Shown: positions 11,233 to 21,088 of the stretch, piece after piece
Layout: every line of letters starts with the position of its first letter
How positions within the stretch are numbered: position 1 is the stretch's first letter
From: Zymoseptoria tritici IPO323
Lineage: Eukaryota; Ascomycota; Dothideomycetes; Mycosphaerellales; Mycosphaerellaceae
DNA: 64,000 bases
NCBI RefSeq assembly: GCF_000219625.1
Contig: NC_018216.1
Span: 1,798,001-1,862,000, forward strand
Reading direction: 5' to 3'
The notes under the pieces: model-generated
The model's input: only the letters and a program-made list of their open reading frames with translations
Database searches by the model: none
Told to the model about the DNA's origin: nothing
Program-made: the position numbers and the translations under genes

Positions 11233-11574
11233 TTTGTCGGTGTTGTGTGGGTTGACAGAGACGGAGATGGAGTGCAAAGTCGAGTGTCGCGGTCGATCGG
11301 AAGGTGTAATTCTCGTGCGCCAAGCATTCGCGGCAAGAGCGATTTAGCGATCCACCTTGCCCCCGGAGTTAAGCCGGGAAATTCACTTCTGGCGAACCTC
11401 ACTCGACTTTCAGAAGTCAACCAGGAGTACTGGGTACTCTTCACTCCGACAGAAGGACTACGGGACGCATATTGGTTACATCCATCGAGCGCGCTCTCCA
11501 CAACCGAAGCATGTGATTCTACACAGTATCGCAGCATACTAGCTGCAGGATTTCTAGCACAAACCACCGCGAAC
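11233..11574. promoter_or_regulatory. Divergent promoter between eL43 and DLT1
   Basis: 342 bp separate the eL43 start (minus) from the DLT1 start (plus), so both promoters must share it. An in-frame open stretch precedes the DLT1 ATG, but its composition and lack of membrane or other features argue that it is leader. Confidence 0.5.
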
Positions 11575-12867
11575 ATGCTCAACATAGGCCGCAAGAAGAA
11601 TGGCCGACGTGGGATACTGCGATTTCGCATTCCCATCTTCCGAGTCTTCTACAGCTTGACATATACCATCCTATACCTCATCACACTGGTGTTTCTGGCC
11701 ATCACTCCGGTGTCGATGATATGGTCCACGATCGACCAGCGGACCTTACAGTACACCTTCATGATTGGAGGCACATCTGTGTTGACACTGATCATCGCCA
11801 TCTTCATATACAGCAGCCGGCTATACACCAATCGATCTGTCCTTTCAGCCGTCGGCAAGCCTTATGTCCCGATCGAGGACGGAGAAGTGAGCAACATGGT
11901 CCGCAGGATGATTGTCAAGCAATTGAAAAGAAGTGCTGTGATTGCATGGGAAGGCAGGCCGAGGGATCTGTACGGGGAGATACTGCGCGCCGAACAGGAG
12001 GGATTGCTTCCAGCTGAAAGCGGAGAAAGCACGCGAGAGGAGTACACTGTGGGATCGGTCATTCGAGTCGATCCACAGAACCCGCCATGGGGCGACATAC
12101 AACATGCTGGATGGTCGTCTCCGAGCCACAACAGCAACAACAAGTACCCTGGGGTCCAATTCGCCGAAGTCGTTGCAGAACTGCCGAATCTGATCGAAGC
12201 ACGGGCTGTGTCTCTCGCGCCATCTGACCCGAATGTTACGCCTGTGCATGGAGCCATACAGCCTGCCGATGCCGTCGTGGTGGAGTTACTGCAGCGGCCA
12301 GCGAATATGGCGATGCGCGAGTATCTCCTCCAGCTGTCGTACCTCGGCTTGATACAGCCACCGCAGCTCGGTCATAAATTTCTATCACTGTATGAGAGTG
12401 CACGCTTTTCTGGCCAGCCAACCACGACCGAAGAGTTCAACGATTTGATGACTGCTTTCGCCGCTCTCCTCTCTGGAATGGAGTCATTGGATAAACGTAT
12501 CGTCGAGGAGATTCGGATTCAGAATGGTGACAAGAACAGCGACCATGATGACTATCCTTCGATTCCGGAAAAGCAGAAATCTGTGGCAGTCTCGCCCACA
12601 CCATACTCTCCAGCATCGAGTCTGATCAGCCCTGTTACGGCTCGCGAGGATCGCTCGCGGGCCGCAACGCCCTATCTGCAGGCCATGGAGAGCGAGGAGA
12701 GCATGCGGTCCGTCATTCATAATTCTCCAGACCTGATTGATGTATCCGTGTCGCCACCGAGGAGTGACATGGCGTCGCTGCATGGTGGACAGACTCCAAG
12801 CGAAGCGAGCTTACATAGCGATGCCGGGAGCGTTGTGAGACATCGTCCCGATGACTTTGATAGCTGA
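11575..12867 (+). CDS. DLT1: Defect at low temperature protein 1 family membrane protein
   Basis: A 430-residue intronless frame starting MLNIGRKKNGRRG. Two hydrophobic helices near the N-terminus (about residues 20-50 and 60-82) are separated by IDQRTLQY. The conserved cytosolic core VGKPYVPIEDGEVSNMVRRMI and SAVIAWEGRPRD follows, then a long acidic, Ser/Pro-rich tail. The two-helix start plus this core is typical of the fungal Dlt1 family, for which growth at low temperature is the only well-known phenotype. The open frame extends upstream to 11161 without a hydrophobic or conserved segment, so I chose the ATG at 11575 that opens directly onto the conserved region. Confidence 0.8.
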   Translation: MLNIGRKKNGRRGILRFRIPIFRVFYSLTYTILYLITLVFLAITPVSMIWSTIDQRTLQYTFMIGGTSVLTLIIAIFIYSSRLYTNRSVLSAVGKPYVPIEDGEVSNMVRRMIVKQLKRSAVIAWEGRPRDLYGEILRAEQEGLLPAESGESTREEYTVGSVIRVDPQNPPWGDIQHAGWSSPSHNSNNKYPGVQFAEVVAELPNLIEARAVSLAPSDPNVTPVHGAIQPADAVVVELLQRPANMAMREYLLQLSYLGLIQPPQLGHKFLSLYESARFSGQPTTTEEFNDLMTAFAALLSGMESLDKRIVEEIRIQNGDKNSDHDDYPSIPEKQKSVAVSPTPYSPASSLISPVTAREDRSRAATPYLQAMESEESMRSVIHNSPDLIDVSVSPPRSDMASLHGGQTPSEASLHSDAGSVVRHRPDDFDS

Positions 12868-13076
12868 GAATGATCATGAGTACATTAAATTTCATGGAGT
12901 GCGCCTTGGCTTGTCGTGATTGTATTGCAATACTCTAGGCCTTGTTGTAGCCAACCAGTACTGCAGTCGCCATTGATAGAAGACGTGATTCATATGCACC
13001 GTTGATGTAGAAGTGCCGCCCCTTTCTCTGGCCACCGTGGTCTTCATGAGACCGCCCGCAGCGGACCTCCAGGCGA

Positions 13077-13922
13077 TCAGACGTTCTGCGCCACAGGAGC
13101 TGCCTCTAAGCGCTCCTCTGGTATCGAAAACGTCACCTTTCTGTCCTTTTGCGACTGTCTCTCCTTCCGCTCTGGCACCACCACAGGTCCTGGTACCACA
13201 GGCTCTGGCGCCACAGGCTCTGTCACAGCAGGCATCCCCATCTCGGGCACATCGCTCTTCCCCAGGGAGAAGTTATGCAAGCATCTGATGCAGCTGAGCT
13301 CCTTTGTTGTTGGACAGATTTCGACCAGGCAGTCACAATTTGGGCACGCCTGTAGCCTCCCATCGGCCTTCATTTTCCACTTCAGCAGGTCGCTCATCTC
13401 GTCTTCCCGACCATGGTCCGCCCGTTTCTCCTGAAATTCCTCGCACGTCAATCCTTCATGCCACGGCCGATCACACTTCGTACATGAATAGGAATGGCAG
13501 GTGTGGCAGCACATCTTGTCGGATGGTGGTGGTGCATCTTCGCCCTTGGAAGGAGGAGGTGGATGTCGCTGTCCTTGGGACTCGCAGGCGGGGTTCAGGC
13601 AGTACTTCCATTCCGGATTCGAGCTCCGAGAAATGCGCGTGTGGATGTATCGATAGCGGTTGTAGTCTTCCTTGTTGGATCCCAGCATTAATTCGGCGTT
13701 TCCAACCAACACCATGCCGCATGTTCTTGTCGGACATCGGACTTGAGGTTGGTATTTCCCATTCACGGACGCCTTGAACCATCGGCGCACACAGGAGGTG
13801 CATATCTCGACTTCATGCTCGCACGCAGTTGTTGGAGTGATACGTGGGAACTCTGTCCGGGCACTTGTCTTGAGGCATGCTGCGCACTTCTTTGCCGTCC
13901 CGCTCTGCGCTCTCGTGAGCAT
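13077..13922 (-). CDS. RBR/IBR-type zinc protein with degenerate RING2
   Basis: A 281-residue frame with a cysteine arrangement like RING-between-RING ubiquitin ligases. RING1 is at ~13-72 (CAACLKTS, CEHEVEICTSC, CPTRTC), IBR at ~105-160 (YCLNPAC, CCHTCHSYSCTKCDRPWH) and a RING2-like piece at ~190-215 (ACPNCDCLVEICPTTKELSCIRC). In active RBRs the catalytic Cys sits five residues before the next zinc Cys (GCxHMxC). Here that place is Thr in PTTKELSC, so transthiolation activity looks lost. The C-terminal ~55 residues are Pro/Val/Lys-rich low complexity. It may bind ubiquitin or E2 without being a standard ligase (inference). Confidence 0.7.
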   Translation of the reverse strand: MLTRAQSGTAKKCAACLKTSARTEFPRITPTTACEHEVEICTSCVRRWFKASVNGKYQPQVRCPTRTCGMVLVGNAELMLGSNKEDYNRYRYIHTRISRSSNPEWKYCLNPACESQGQRHPPPPSKGEDAPPPSDKMCCHTCHSYSCTKCDRPWHEGLTCEEFQEKRADHGREDEMSDLLKWKMKADGRLQACPNCDCLVEICPTTKELSCIRCLHNFSLGKSDVPEMGMPAVTEPVAPEPVVPGPVVVPERKERQSQKDRKVTFSIPEERLEAAPVAQNV

Positions 13923-14933
13923 TGTATGGCCGATGGTAGATTATTTCGAGAAATCTGTCGTGCGCAATGGCAGGTGTCAAGAAGTCGTGTCTTGAATGTT
14001 TCGGGGTGTTTGTTCTGGCATCATGTCGAGATGTTTGTGAGTGCGAGAGACGGCGGTCTTTTCCACTTCCACCGCGGGCGCCTGCCTGATGCGGGACAAT
14101 CGATAAGAAACAGGAGCTGAGGCGCAACAATAGGAGAAAACATGCACGCGGCATAAGCGCCATATGACCATCGCTGCTGATACTGGGCACATTGAAGACA
14201 ATTGCATCTGCTGACGACTTACCTCCGCATAAGACTTGCTCGATGCAACCGCTATGCCTACACAGCTTGCACCATTCGCCATGATGTCTCGTCCACACGA
14301 GGAGACTCACTCCTTGTATTCCACAGATCCGGTATCTCACGATAACCAAGAGTCTTCCCTGGGATACTCTCCTCGCTTTCCAAAATCCATGTTCCAGCAC
14401 CCCGCTGATGATTCCTCCTTCTCCCCTTCTCCATGTTGCTTCTTATCCAGCTCTTTGCATTGCTCTTCGCGCGTCGGCCTGACACCGCATTCGCTGCGTG
14501 AACATGGCCCTTGGTTGGAGAGAGGACGTGAAGGTTTGATCGAGGAAATCCGTGCTCCGCCAAGAAGAGGAGAGGAGTCGACTCGCTTCGGCTGCCGCAC
14601 ATCGACTGACGCCTTCTGACTTCCGACATTCGAAGACCACATCGGCGAGAACTCGCGGCCTCGAGGTTCGAGACACCCTACGACGCAAGAGATGTGCACT
14701 GTCGCTGCCAAGTTGCAAGCATGGCCCAGATCGGCGGCAGGGAACGTGTCGAGCAAGGCTCACTTACCGTACCCTCATCTTGACTACCTATAAATGGACC
14801 ACAACAAAACTGCTGAGTATTTCCTTCGCCGTTGCACATTTGACATCTTCCATACTCTGCGATTCTATTTTTTCCCTATCAGCTTCCGTTATCAAATCCT
14901 ATTCAATCGGAGAAAACCAGCTCCTTCTTGACG
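13923..14933. other. Intergenic region, 1.0 kb
   Basis: Lies between the RBR-like gene (minus) and the GH17 gene (plus), so both upstream regions fall here. Overlapping 100-190-codon frames exist on both strands (for example 14258-14756 minus), but none shows a domain, signal peptide or clean splice structure. The last 100 bp, CT-rich with a TATAAA-like element near 14789, fit a GH17 core promoter. Confidence 0.4.
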
Positions 14934-15906
14934 ATGCGTTTCTCCGCTGTCATCACCGCTTTGGCGGCCTCTGCTCCTTTGACCACAGCGTTCTACCGAG
15001 GTTTCAACATGGCAGGCAACAATGAAGACGGCTCCTGCAAGACCACAGCTCAATGGACTGAAGCATTCAATAAATTGAAGGGCTTGCCGCAACCTATCAC
15101 GTCCGTACGACTTTTTGCTTCGAGCGACTGCAACACACTCGACAATGCTGTACCCGCGGCATTGAACACTGGAACCAAACTCTTGGTCGGTCTCTGGACT
15201 CAGAATGAAGACCACTTCACTGCCGAGAAGCACGCTCTCGAGTCGAACATCAAGGCACACGGCTCGGACTGGATCTTGGCCTGCGCAGCCGGCAGCGAGG
15301 ACATCTACCGTGGCGGCTTGGACATCAACAGGCTTGCTGAACAGATCTATGATGTCCGCGGGATGATCAGGGCGCTGGGAAGCAACGCTCCGGTCGGACA
15401 TGTCGATACCTGGAACGCTTGGGTGAACCCAGGAACCGATGTTGTCACCAAAGCATGCGATTTTGTTGGAATGGATGCCTATCCTTACTGGCAAGGCGCC
15501 AGGATTGAGGACGCTCACGACGTCTTCATGAAGACCTTGAAAGACACTAGGGATCATGTGAACAGCGTCAAGAATGGTATCCCGGTTTGGTGAGGATATC
15601 GAACATGTGCACGCAGAGCGCCGCTGACAGGATTTAAAGGGTGACCGAAACTGGTTGGCCTGTCTCCGGACCCAACTTTGGAGCCTCTGTCGCTTCCAAG
15701 ACCAATGCCCAGAAGTTTTGGAGAGGCACGGGATGCAAGCTCTTTAACCAAGGTCAGAGCTTTCGTGTTGCCATATACATTGTCTTCAGACTGACCTGAT
15801 TCCAGTGGACGTATTTTGGTACAGTTATCAGGATTACAACGCAAGTCCGTCATTCGGCATCTTTGACAAGAATGGCAAGGCCAACTACGACCTCTCCCCT
15901 TGCTGA
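14934..15906 (+). CDS. Secreted GH17 glucan endo-1,3-beta-glucosidase
   Basis: Three exons, 14934-15589, 15640-15752 and 15806-15906, with introns GTGAGG...TAAAG and GTCAGA...TCCAG, give 289 residues. Residues 1-~19 (MRFSAVITALAASAPLTTA) are a signal peptide. The mature protein begins FYRGFNMAG. GH17 features are SVRLFASSDCNTL, VGMDAYPYW and, across the first intron, VTETGWP, which carries the nucleophile Glu. It should act in the wall or medium on beta-1,3-glucan. No GPI signal or Ser/Thr stalk is present, so release into the medium or non-covalent wall binding is likely. Confidence 0.93.
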
Positions 15907-16729
15907 GCTTGATCCGACAATCGCATCTGGGGCAAGTGCAACAAATTCTCTCCCAGTTCATGATGATGTACCCTGGAGACGGCGTATGGAGACAGACTGG
16001 AGGCGAAATCGTGCTTTTGTCGTGGTAATAATTGGCAAGACTCCATGCGATCAATCTATTTTCTATTCGTCCAGCACTTTCAGCATTTGCAACTTTACGT
16101 GAGGATGATAGATGCTACAAGACGATTGAATGAGGGAGATCGTTCGAGTAAGTCATTTGCGCAAATGTTTGAGCCGGCATACCAACATATACAGTACAGC
16201 TAATAACCTGGGCAGGTCACTGACTTACCAAGGGACATGCACCGCTACCAAGACGTACAGAAGCCTTACCTGTACCGCCGTACAAGCCGGCATGCCAGCG
16301 AACGTCTTGGCCTGCTAACGTGGACATTTATTATTCCCAGACAACTATTCAAGCCGGCGAGCCAGCTGCCAGCGTCCTTTCGCGGTCATCGAGATACTCT
16401 TAGACGCTTGTCCTCATACATGCATGGCTAGTGAGGCGGACAAGCATCCCATGTAGGTGGCATGAGTAAGTGGAGTGCGGTCTGCGCTGCGCCCAGCACC
16501 CAGACTTGTTCGCCAAGCTTTCCAACCCAGTTCTTTTCACGTGAAAAGGGGTCGAATCAAAGTCGCAAGTGAATGCAACCGGGAAGTCCCATCCGCGCTA
16601 GCAGCAACCGATCTTTTTGCACTTCGACCTTCCGCCGGTTACCGTCTTCTTCCTCTCCTTCGACAACCTCGAGTCGCCGCGCACATCAATCCGCACTCGA
16701 CGTTCCGCATGCGCTTGCCCATATTCAAG
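15907..16729. other. Intergenic region, 823 bp, with the promoter of the first tandem paralogue
   Basis: Contains the GH17 3' UTR and the upstream region of the gene at 16730. An in-frame extension of that gene reaches back to 16475 but overlaps the palindromic promoter motif, so it is more likely leader. See the palindrome entry at 16534. Confidence 0.5.
16534..16547. promoter_or_regulatory. Perfect 14-bp palindrome TTTTCACGTGAAAA in the promoter
   Basis: The palindrome is followed by GGGG and, shortly after, by AAGTGAATGCA. It lies ~190 bp upstream of the ATG at 16730. The same TTCACGTGAAAAGGGG and AAGTGAATGCA pair recurs ~207 bp upstream of the paralogue at 19248. A CACGTG core is typical of bHLH or bZIP binding sites. 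The regulator is unknown. Confidence 0.55.
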
Positions 16730-18529
16730 ATGGCAAACCCAAGCGCACCGGGCGCGGCTCAGCCTGAAGCCAGCGCAGTGTCTCCCTGTTACTTCTTCGA
16801 CAAGCTTTCGCCCGAGACTCGCTGTCTGATCTATGAGTACGTCTTCGGTCCCGAGAAGTACGTTCAGCGCCTTTTCCAGGACGATGAAATGGAGATGCTC
16901 AACCATTCGGGCGATCTCCTGTTCGCAGACTATCACGACGACGAAAACAACGACGACAAGAACAGCGACAGCGAAGATGAAGAAGAAGAAGAGCCATACA
17001 AACAATACAATGTTCTGCACACTGATATTCTCGAGGTCAACAAGACCGCCTTCGCCGAAGGACTCGACACCTTCTACAAAGTCAAAATCGTCCGCGCTTC
17101 ATTCGCCGAGTTCAACCGCTTGATGCGTCTCAAGAAACATAGCGACCTCGTGCGCAACGTCGAGATTGTGGAACGTGGTTACGGTGGCATGCACGGCTCG
17201 CCTATGGCTTTGGAGACAGTGCAAGACGCACAGTTCCTTCCTCGGCTGATGAGCTGCACTATTCTGCTGGATCGTCTGAGCCCATTTGGAAACGATCCTG
17301 TCACGGCCCGCAGATATGCTCGTTTATGTCGACTTGGAGAAGTGGTCTGTACTGGTATCGGAACGTACACATTCACCGGCAGATATAGCAAGGTCCAGGC
17401 AGTCTACAGCCACATCGCAAAGCTTTGGCCGAATGTTGCTCGCACGCCGACAGGATTCGATGCGCTGGAAAATGTCCGCACGATTCTCAAAGCGTGGAAT
17501 ATTCTCCCTCGCAGTCCGTATGTATGGGGTCACGAAGCTCAGCTCGTGCCGTGGGCGAGCCACACCTCCCTCCGCTTGTTCATCGGCCTGGTGCAGCGCT
17601 GCTTGGACCTGACGACTCCGACATCCAACGGATCACATCCTCGATGTAGCAGGAAAGAAGATAAGCAGCTCACATCCTTCACCGCAAGTCTCGAACCCAA
17701 TCTGCGCGACAAAGTTCTCAATGGACTCGTAAAGCCGTTGAGTAGATTGGGGCCCGGCGACAACCCGCAGCTAATGGAAGATTTCACCGAATGGCTTGCT
17801 GTCAACATGCGCAACTATTGGGTGTGGCATGATCCGGACGAAGCTGATCGCGAAAAGCCCCAGTGGGTCGAGCTTGGAGAATCATCCAAGGGGGCAGAAA
17901 TTTCGAAATCGCAGCGAGCCTTCGAAGCGCTCCACATCTACGACCCAGTTTTCGAAGACAATACCAAGATCTGCCTCTCGATGGCGAGGGAGCAAATGCA
18001 GTCCTATCCCAAAATCCGAGGTCTGGTCGGCCAAGACTTCATCTGGGAGGCAAGCAAGGCACCTCTGCAGCAGGTCTACTTCCTTTGCATGGCTGTCGAA
18101 TGGCTGAAATTTCCTCACGGCACTCGTTCGCTTGATGGTATCGAGCTCCATGACTGGAGTTTAGGACTTCTTCGCAAATATCTGGAGTCCGCTGGAGTCT
18201 CACAGAACTCAGATCTCCACAAGTCCAACCTGAGCTTCTTGCGCGCACACTTCGACTACGCAATGGCTATCTCTTCGCAACGCAAGCAATATCTGCAGAA
18301 GCTTCGAGAGCATGGCAGTTCCGGGCAAGCCGTTCAGCAACCCTTGGTGGAGGATACGAGTGTGCAGTACAATGCTACGCAAGGTGCGACTGGTCAAAAT
18401 GAGCATGAAGCAGGCGACGACCCAATGAACGTCGATGAAGCCGAGGAGGACAAGTTTGAAGGACTCATCTACGAGCCGTTCGCTCGAGAGTTGGGTCAGC
18501 TGATTCGTGAGGCACAAGCACTGGGCTAG
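16730..18529 (+). CDS. Uncharacterised fungal protein, tandem paralogue 1
   Basis: A 599-residue intronless frame from MANPSAPG. The N-terminal motif CYFFDKLSPETRCLIYEYVFGP resembles the short F-box-like/2EXR start seen in many fungal proteins (LPxEIRxxIYEY). An acidic low-complexity stretch follows (residues ~65-85, DDENNDDKNSDSEDEEEEE), then a long helical region with no domain I recognise. It ends with an acidic stretch and EPFARELGQLIREAQALG. I chose the start at 16730 because it lines up with the start of the paralogue at 19248 and gives nearly equal length (599 and 595). A Met at 16709 is also possible. An adaptor role for ubiquitin ligases is only suggested by the N-terminal motif. Confidence 0.8.
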   Translation: MANPSAPGAAQPEASAVSPCYFFDKLSPETRCLIYEYVFGPEKYVQRLFQDDEMEMLNHSGDLLFADYHDDENNDDKNSDSEDEEEEEPYKQYNVLHTDILEVNKTAFAEGLDTFYKVKIVRASFAEFNRLMRLKKHSDLVRNVEIVERGYGGMHGSPMALETVQDAQFLPRLMSCTILLDRLSPFGNDPVTARRYARLCRLGEVVCTGIGTYTFTGRYSKVQAVYSHIAKLWPNVARTPTGFDALENVRTILKAWNILPRSPYVWGHEAQLVPWASHTSLRLFIGLVQRCLDLTTPTSNGSHPRCSRKEDKQLTSFTASLEPNLRDKVLNGLVKPLSRLGPGDNPQLMEDFTEWLAVNMRNYWVWHDPDEADREKPQWVELGESSKGAEISKSQRAFEALHIYDPVFEDNTKICLSMAREQMQSYPKIRGLVGQDFIWEASKAPLQQVYFLCMAVEWLKFPHGTRSLDGIELHDWSLGLLRKYLESAGVSQNSDLHKSNLSFLRAHFDYAMAISSQRKQYLQKLREHGSSGQAVQQPLVEDTSVQYNATQGATGQNEHEAGDDPMNVDEAEEDKFEGLIYEPFARELGQLIREAQALG

Positions 18530-19247
18530 ATGTCACTCTCGCACGGAGATCGTCGGGGTTGGAAGTGAGGGAATGACAGGATGTGGCAGAAACGGACTTG
18601 AATGGCAAGATTCGACGCTTGGATGAGGCTGACAGGACGTTCGATATTATGATTGAATGCTGATAGGCCCAAAATGATGCATTGCGATTGCCGGAGCGTA
18701 ACACTGGTTTTCGTAGCAGCCATGAAAATTCACTGTCTGTTGACAGAACGCAATGAAAGACTGGACCATCAAGGGTATATGTGCTCGGATGGTACTACCT
18801 GCACAATGTTGTGTCTGCCTGTGTAGAAGAGCGATGGACCGGTGCAAACAGCTTCGTACAGGTGCGTACTAGACAGCGCTGATGCTACAAGTTACGACAT
18901 GGCACGATTGAGAGGTGTCCCAAGTGCGGCTAGCAAATTTTTCCAGAAGACCTCTTATTTGGGAGATCTTCAGCAAGACTCGAAGGAACACCGCGGTGTT
19001 CTCCGCTCCGCCGTCACATCATTCATGTCCAAGACGTTCACGTGAAAAGGGGGTGAGCGCGACACTTGACAAGTGAATGCAGCTAGTAACAAAGAAATCT
19101 TTCCCTGGGTCGTGTGATTTAGCAAAAAAACCGGATCTAGCATGACCTTTCGCATTCTATTGTTTTTCTGCCAACTTCTTCTGTCCCACAAACCCTCTGA
19201 CGGCACTCGAGGCAAACGCCATTACGAATCCCTGTAGACAATCAAAG
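18530..19247. other. Intergenic region between tandem paralogues, 718 bp
   Basis: Holds the 3' UTR of paralogue 1 and the promoter of paralogue 2, including the repeated palindrome at 19037. No gene was seen. Confidence 0.5.
19037..19046. promoter_or_regulatory. Second copy of the TTCACGTGAA palindrome
   Basis: TTCACGTGAAAAGGGG followed by AAGTGAATGCA, as in the promoter of the upstream paralogue, while the surrounding bases differ. Retention of both blocks after duplication suggests a functional binding site. Confidence 0.55.
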
Positions 19248-21035
19248 ATGGCAGGTCCCAGCGCACACAGTACGCCTGAGCCTGGCGCAATGTCCGAGTG
19301 CTATTTTCTCGACAGGTTGTCGCCCGAGATTCGTTGCTCGATCTACGAGTACGTCTTTGGTCCTACCAAGCACGTTCAACGACTGCCGGAAAGGCGAGAG
19401 GGACTCGACGATGTCGGACCCCCCATCTACGACCGCTACTGGAACCGGCAAGGTGAGAATTCCCTCATATCTACTGGCATTCTCGCCGTCAGCGAATTCG
19501 TTCACGCAGAAGCGCTCGATACACTCTACAAATCCAAGGTCATTCGCACTACTTTCGACGGCTTCAATAGCCTCATGTATCTCGAAGGCCATGGGGATCT
19601 TGTGCGCAACGTGGAGATCAAAGACTGCGACCGATCTACCAACTGGCGAGGCGACCGTGATGTCCTTATCGAGGCGGTGCAGGATGCGCAGTTTCTGCCT
19701 CAGCTGAAGACCTTCACCATTATGACCGAATACCTGAGACCTCACTGGGAGGCCGTCGCAACACCTCGTCTGTTTGCTCGAGCAGTCGGATTGGGAGAAG
19801 TCGTATGCACCGGAATTGGCAGATACAGAGTGGCGGGTCGATACAACAAGGTCACCTTTGCCAACACTCAGATCTGCCAATTATGGCGCAAGGTGGTCGA
19901 TACTCCTGAAGACTACGATGCGTACGCCGAAGTCAAGAGCATCATCGCAGAGTGGAACATCGACGGAGACGAGGAAGAAATCATCGCCTGGGCAAGCCAC
20001 AGCTCTTTTCGCCTGTGGATTGCCCTGATACAACGCTGCTTGAATCGGAGATTTCGCTTTGCAGCAGGATTACCGTTCCAGGGATCTGAGGAGCAAGGGA
20101 AGCTGCTCAGTACGTTTCAACGCTGCTCGGAGGCTGCCATTGACCACGAGGTGATGGATCGCCTCACGGAACCCTTGTGTCACTTGGAGGAACAGAACAA
20201 CCCGCTCCATATGGAGGGCTTCACGGAATGGCTTGTCCGCGGTATGGGATACTTTCAGCGGTCCACTGCGGATGCCGACGGAAGCCCTCGCGCGCCCGAG
20301 CAAATTCGATGGGCTGAACTCGGAAATGGTTCAGATGGAGCAGAAGTGGCACAATGGCAGAAAGCTCATGCGGAGTCTCATTTTTCGAATCCAATTCTGG
20401 GGGGTGGGAGGTGGGACTGGGACTGGAATATTGACGAATTGAGACGAACTTGGCAAAGGTCTGATAAGATTCCCGGCCTGTTCGGCGGGAGCGGCGAAGA
20501 CATCATCGCAGACGTTACGGAGCATGATCTGCAGCGAGTCTTGCACCTCTGCCTCGCAGTACGCTGGGTTGATCCGACGCCGTATGAGAGCCCTATGTGG
20601 GAATCTGTCGATGCAGCCAGCTCTGATGTGCAGATGTTGTGGTTGCTTCGCAAGTATCTCACGTTCGCCGAGATTCCCCAGGAGTCGGGCCTCCACACTG
20701 CTTCACTCCAGATTCTACGCAACACATTCGCATTCGCGATGAGTACTTTCTCATCGCGAAACCAGTACATATATCAAATGCGGGAGGTCACAGGGCTTCA
20801 GAGTCGCCACCAGGGATCCACTCAGGACGATGAAGTGCTGCATGGTATACCTGCTCATTCCGAAATTGAGCAGGATGCCGGCACGACGGGTAACGACACT
20901 GTGGAAGGCGATGAGGATGGAGAACCGAAGGAGGACGAAGATGATGGGTGGGAACGTGTAATCTTCGTGCCTTTCGCTCGCGAGCTCCCGCAGTTGATTC
21001 GGGAGGCGCAGGCCCTGTTCGAGAGTATTGGTTGA
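19248..21035 (+). CDS. Uncharacterised fungal protein, tandem paralogue 2
   Basis: A 595-residue intronless frame that is clearly homologous to the gene at 16730 over its whole length. Shared landmarks are CYFLDRLSPEIRCSIYEYVFGP, DLVRNVEI, VQDAQFLPQL, GEVVCTGIGRY, WASHSSFRLWI and the C-terminal PFARELPQLIREAQAL. The acidic insert near residue 70 of paralogue 1 is absent here. The head-to-tail arrangement and shared promoter block point to an unequal-crossover-type duplication. The two copies have diverged well beyond recent-duplicate level. Function unknown. Confidence 0.8.
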   Translation: MAGPSAHSTPEPGAMSECYFLDRLSPEIRCSIYEYVFGPTKHVQRLPERREGLDDVGPPIYDRYWNRQGENSLISTGILAVSEFVHAEALDTLYKSKVIRTTFDGFNSLMYLEGHGDLVRNVEIKDCDRSTNWRGDRDVLIEAVQDAQFLPQLKTFTIMTEYLRPHWEAVATPRLFARAVGLGEVVCTGIGRYRVAGRYNKVTFANTQICQLWRKVVDTPEDYDAYAEVKSIIAEWNIDGDEEEIIAWASHSSFRLWIALIQRCLNRRFRFAAGLPFQGSEEQGKLLSTFQRCSEAAIDHEVMDRLTEPLCHLEEQNNPLHMEGFTEWLVRGMGYFQRSTADADGSPRAPEQIRWAELGNGSDGAEVAQWQKAHAESHFSNPILGGGRWDWDWNIDELRRTWQRSDKIPGLFGGSGEDIIADVTEHDLQRVLHLCLAVRWVDPTPYESPMWESVDAASSDVQMLWLLRKYLTFAEIPQESGLHTASLQILRNTFAFAMSTFSSRNQYIYQMREVTGLQSRHQGSTQDDEVLHGIPAHSEIEQDAGTTGNDTVEGDEDGEPKEDEDDGWERVIFVPFARELPQLIREAQALFESIG

Positions 21036-21088
21036 GCACGAAGGCTTCCGGGGACGTCAAGGCGCATGGGAGGAATGTATTGGCGCCA

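Noticed and set aside
14892..15557. 221-codon frame antisense to the GH17 glucanase
   Set aside because: Shadow of the sense gene, which has a signal peptide and catalytic motifs.
16475..16729. N-terminal extension of tandem paralogue 1
   Set aside because: It spans the promoter palindrome shared with paralogue 2, has leader-like composition, and the paralogue has no counterpart.
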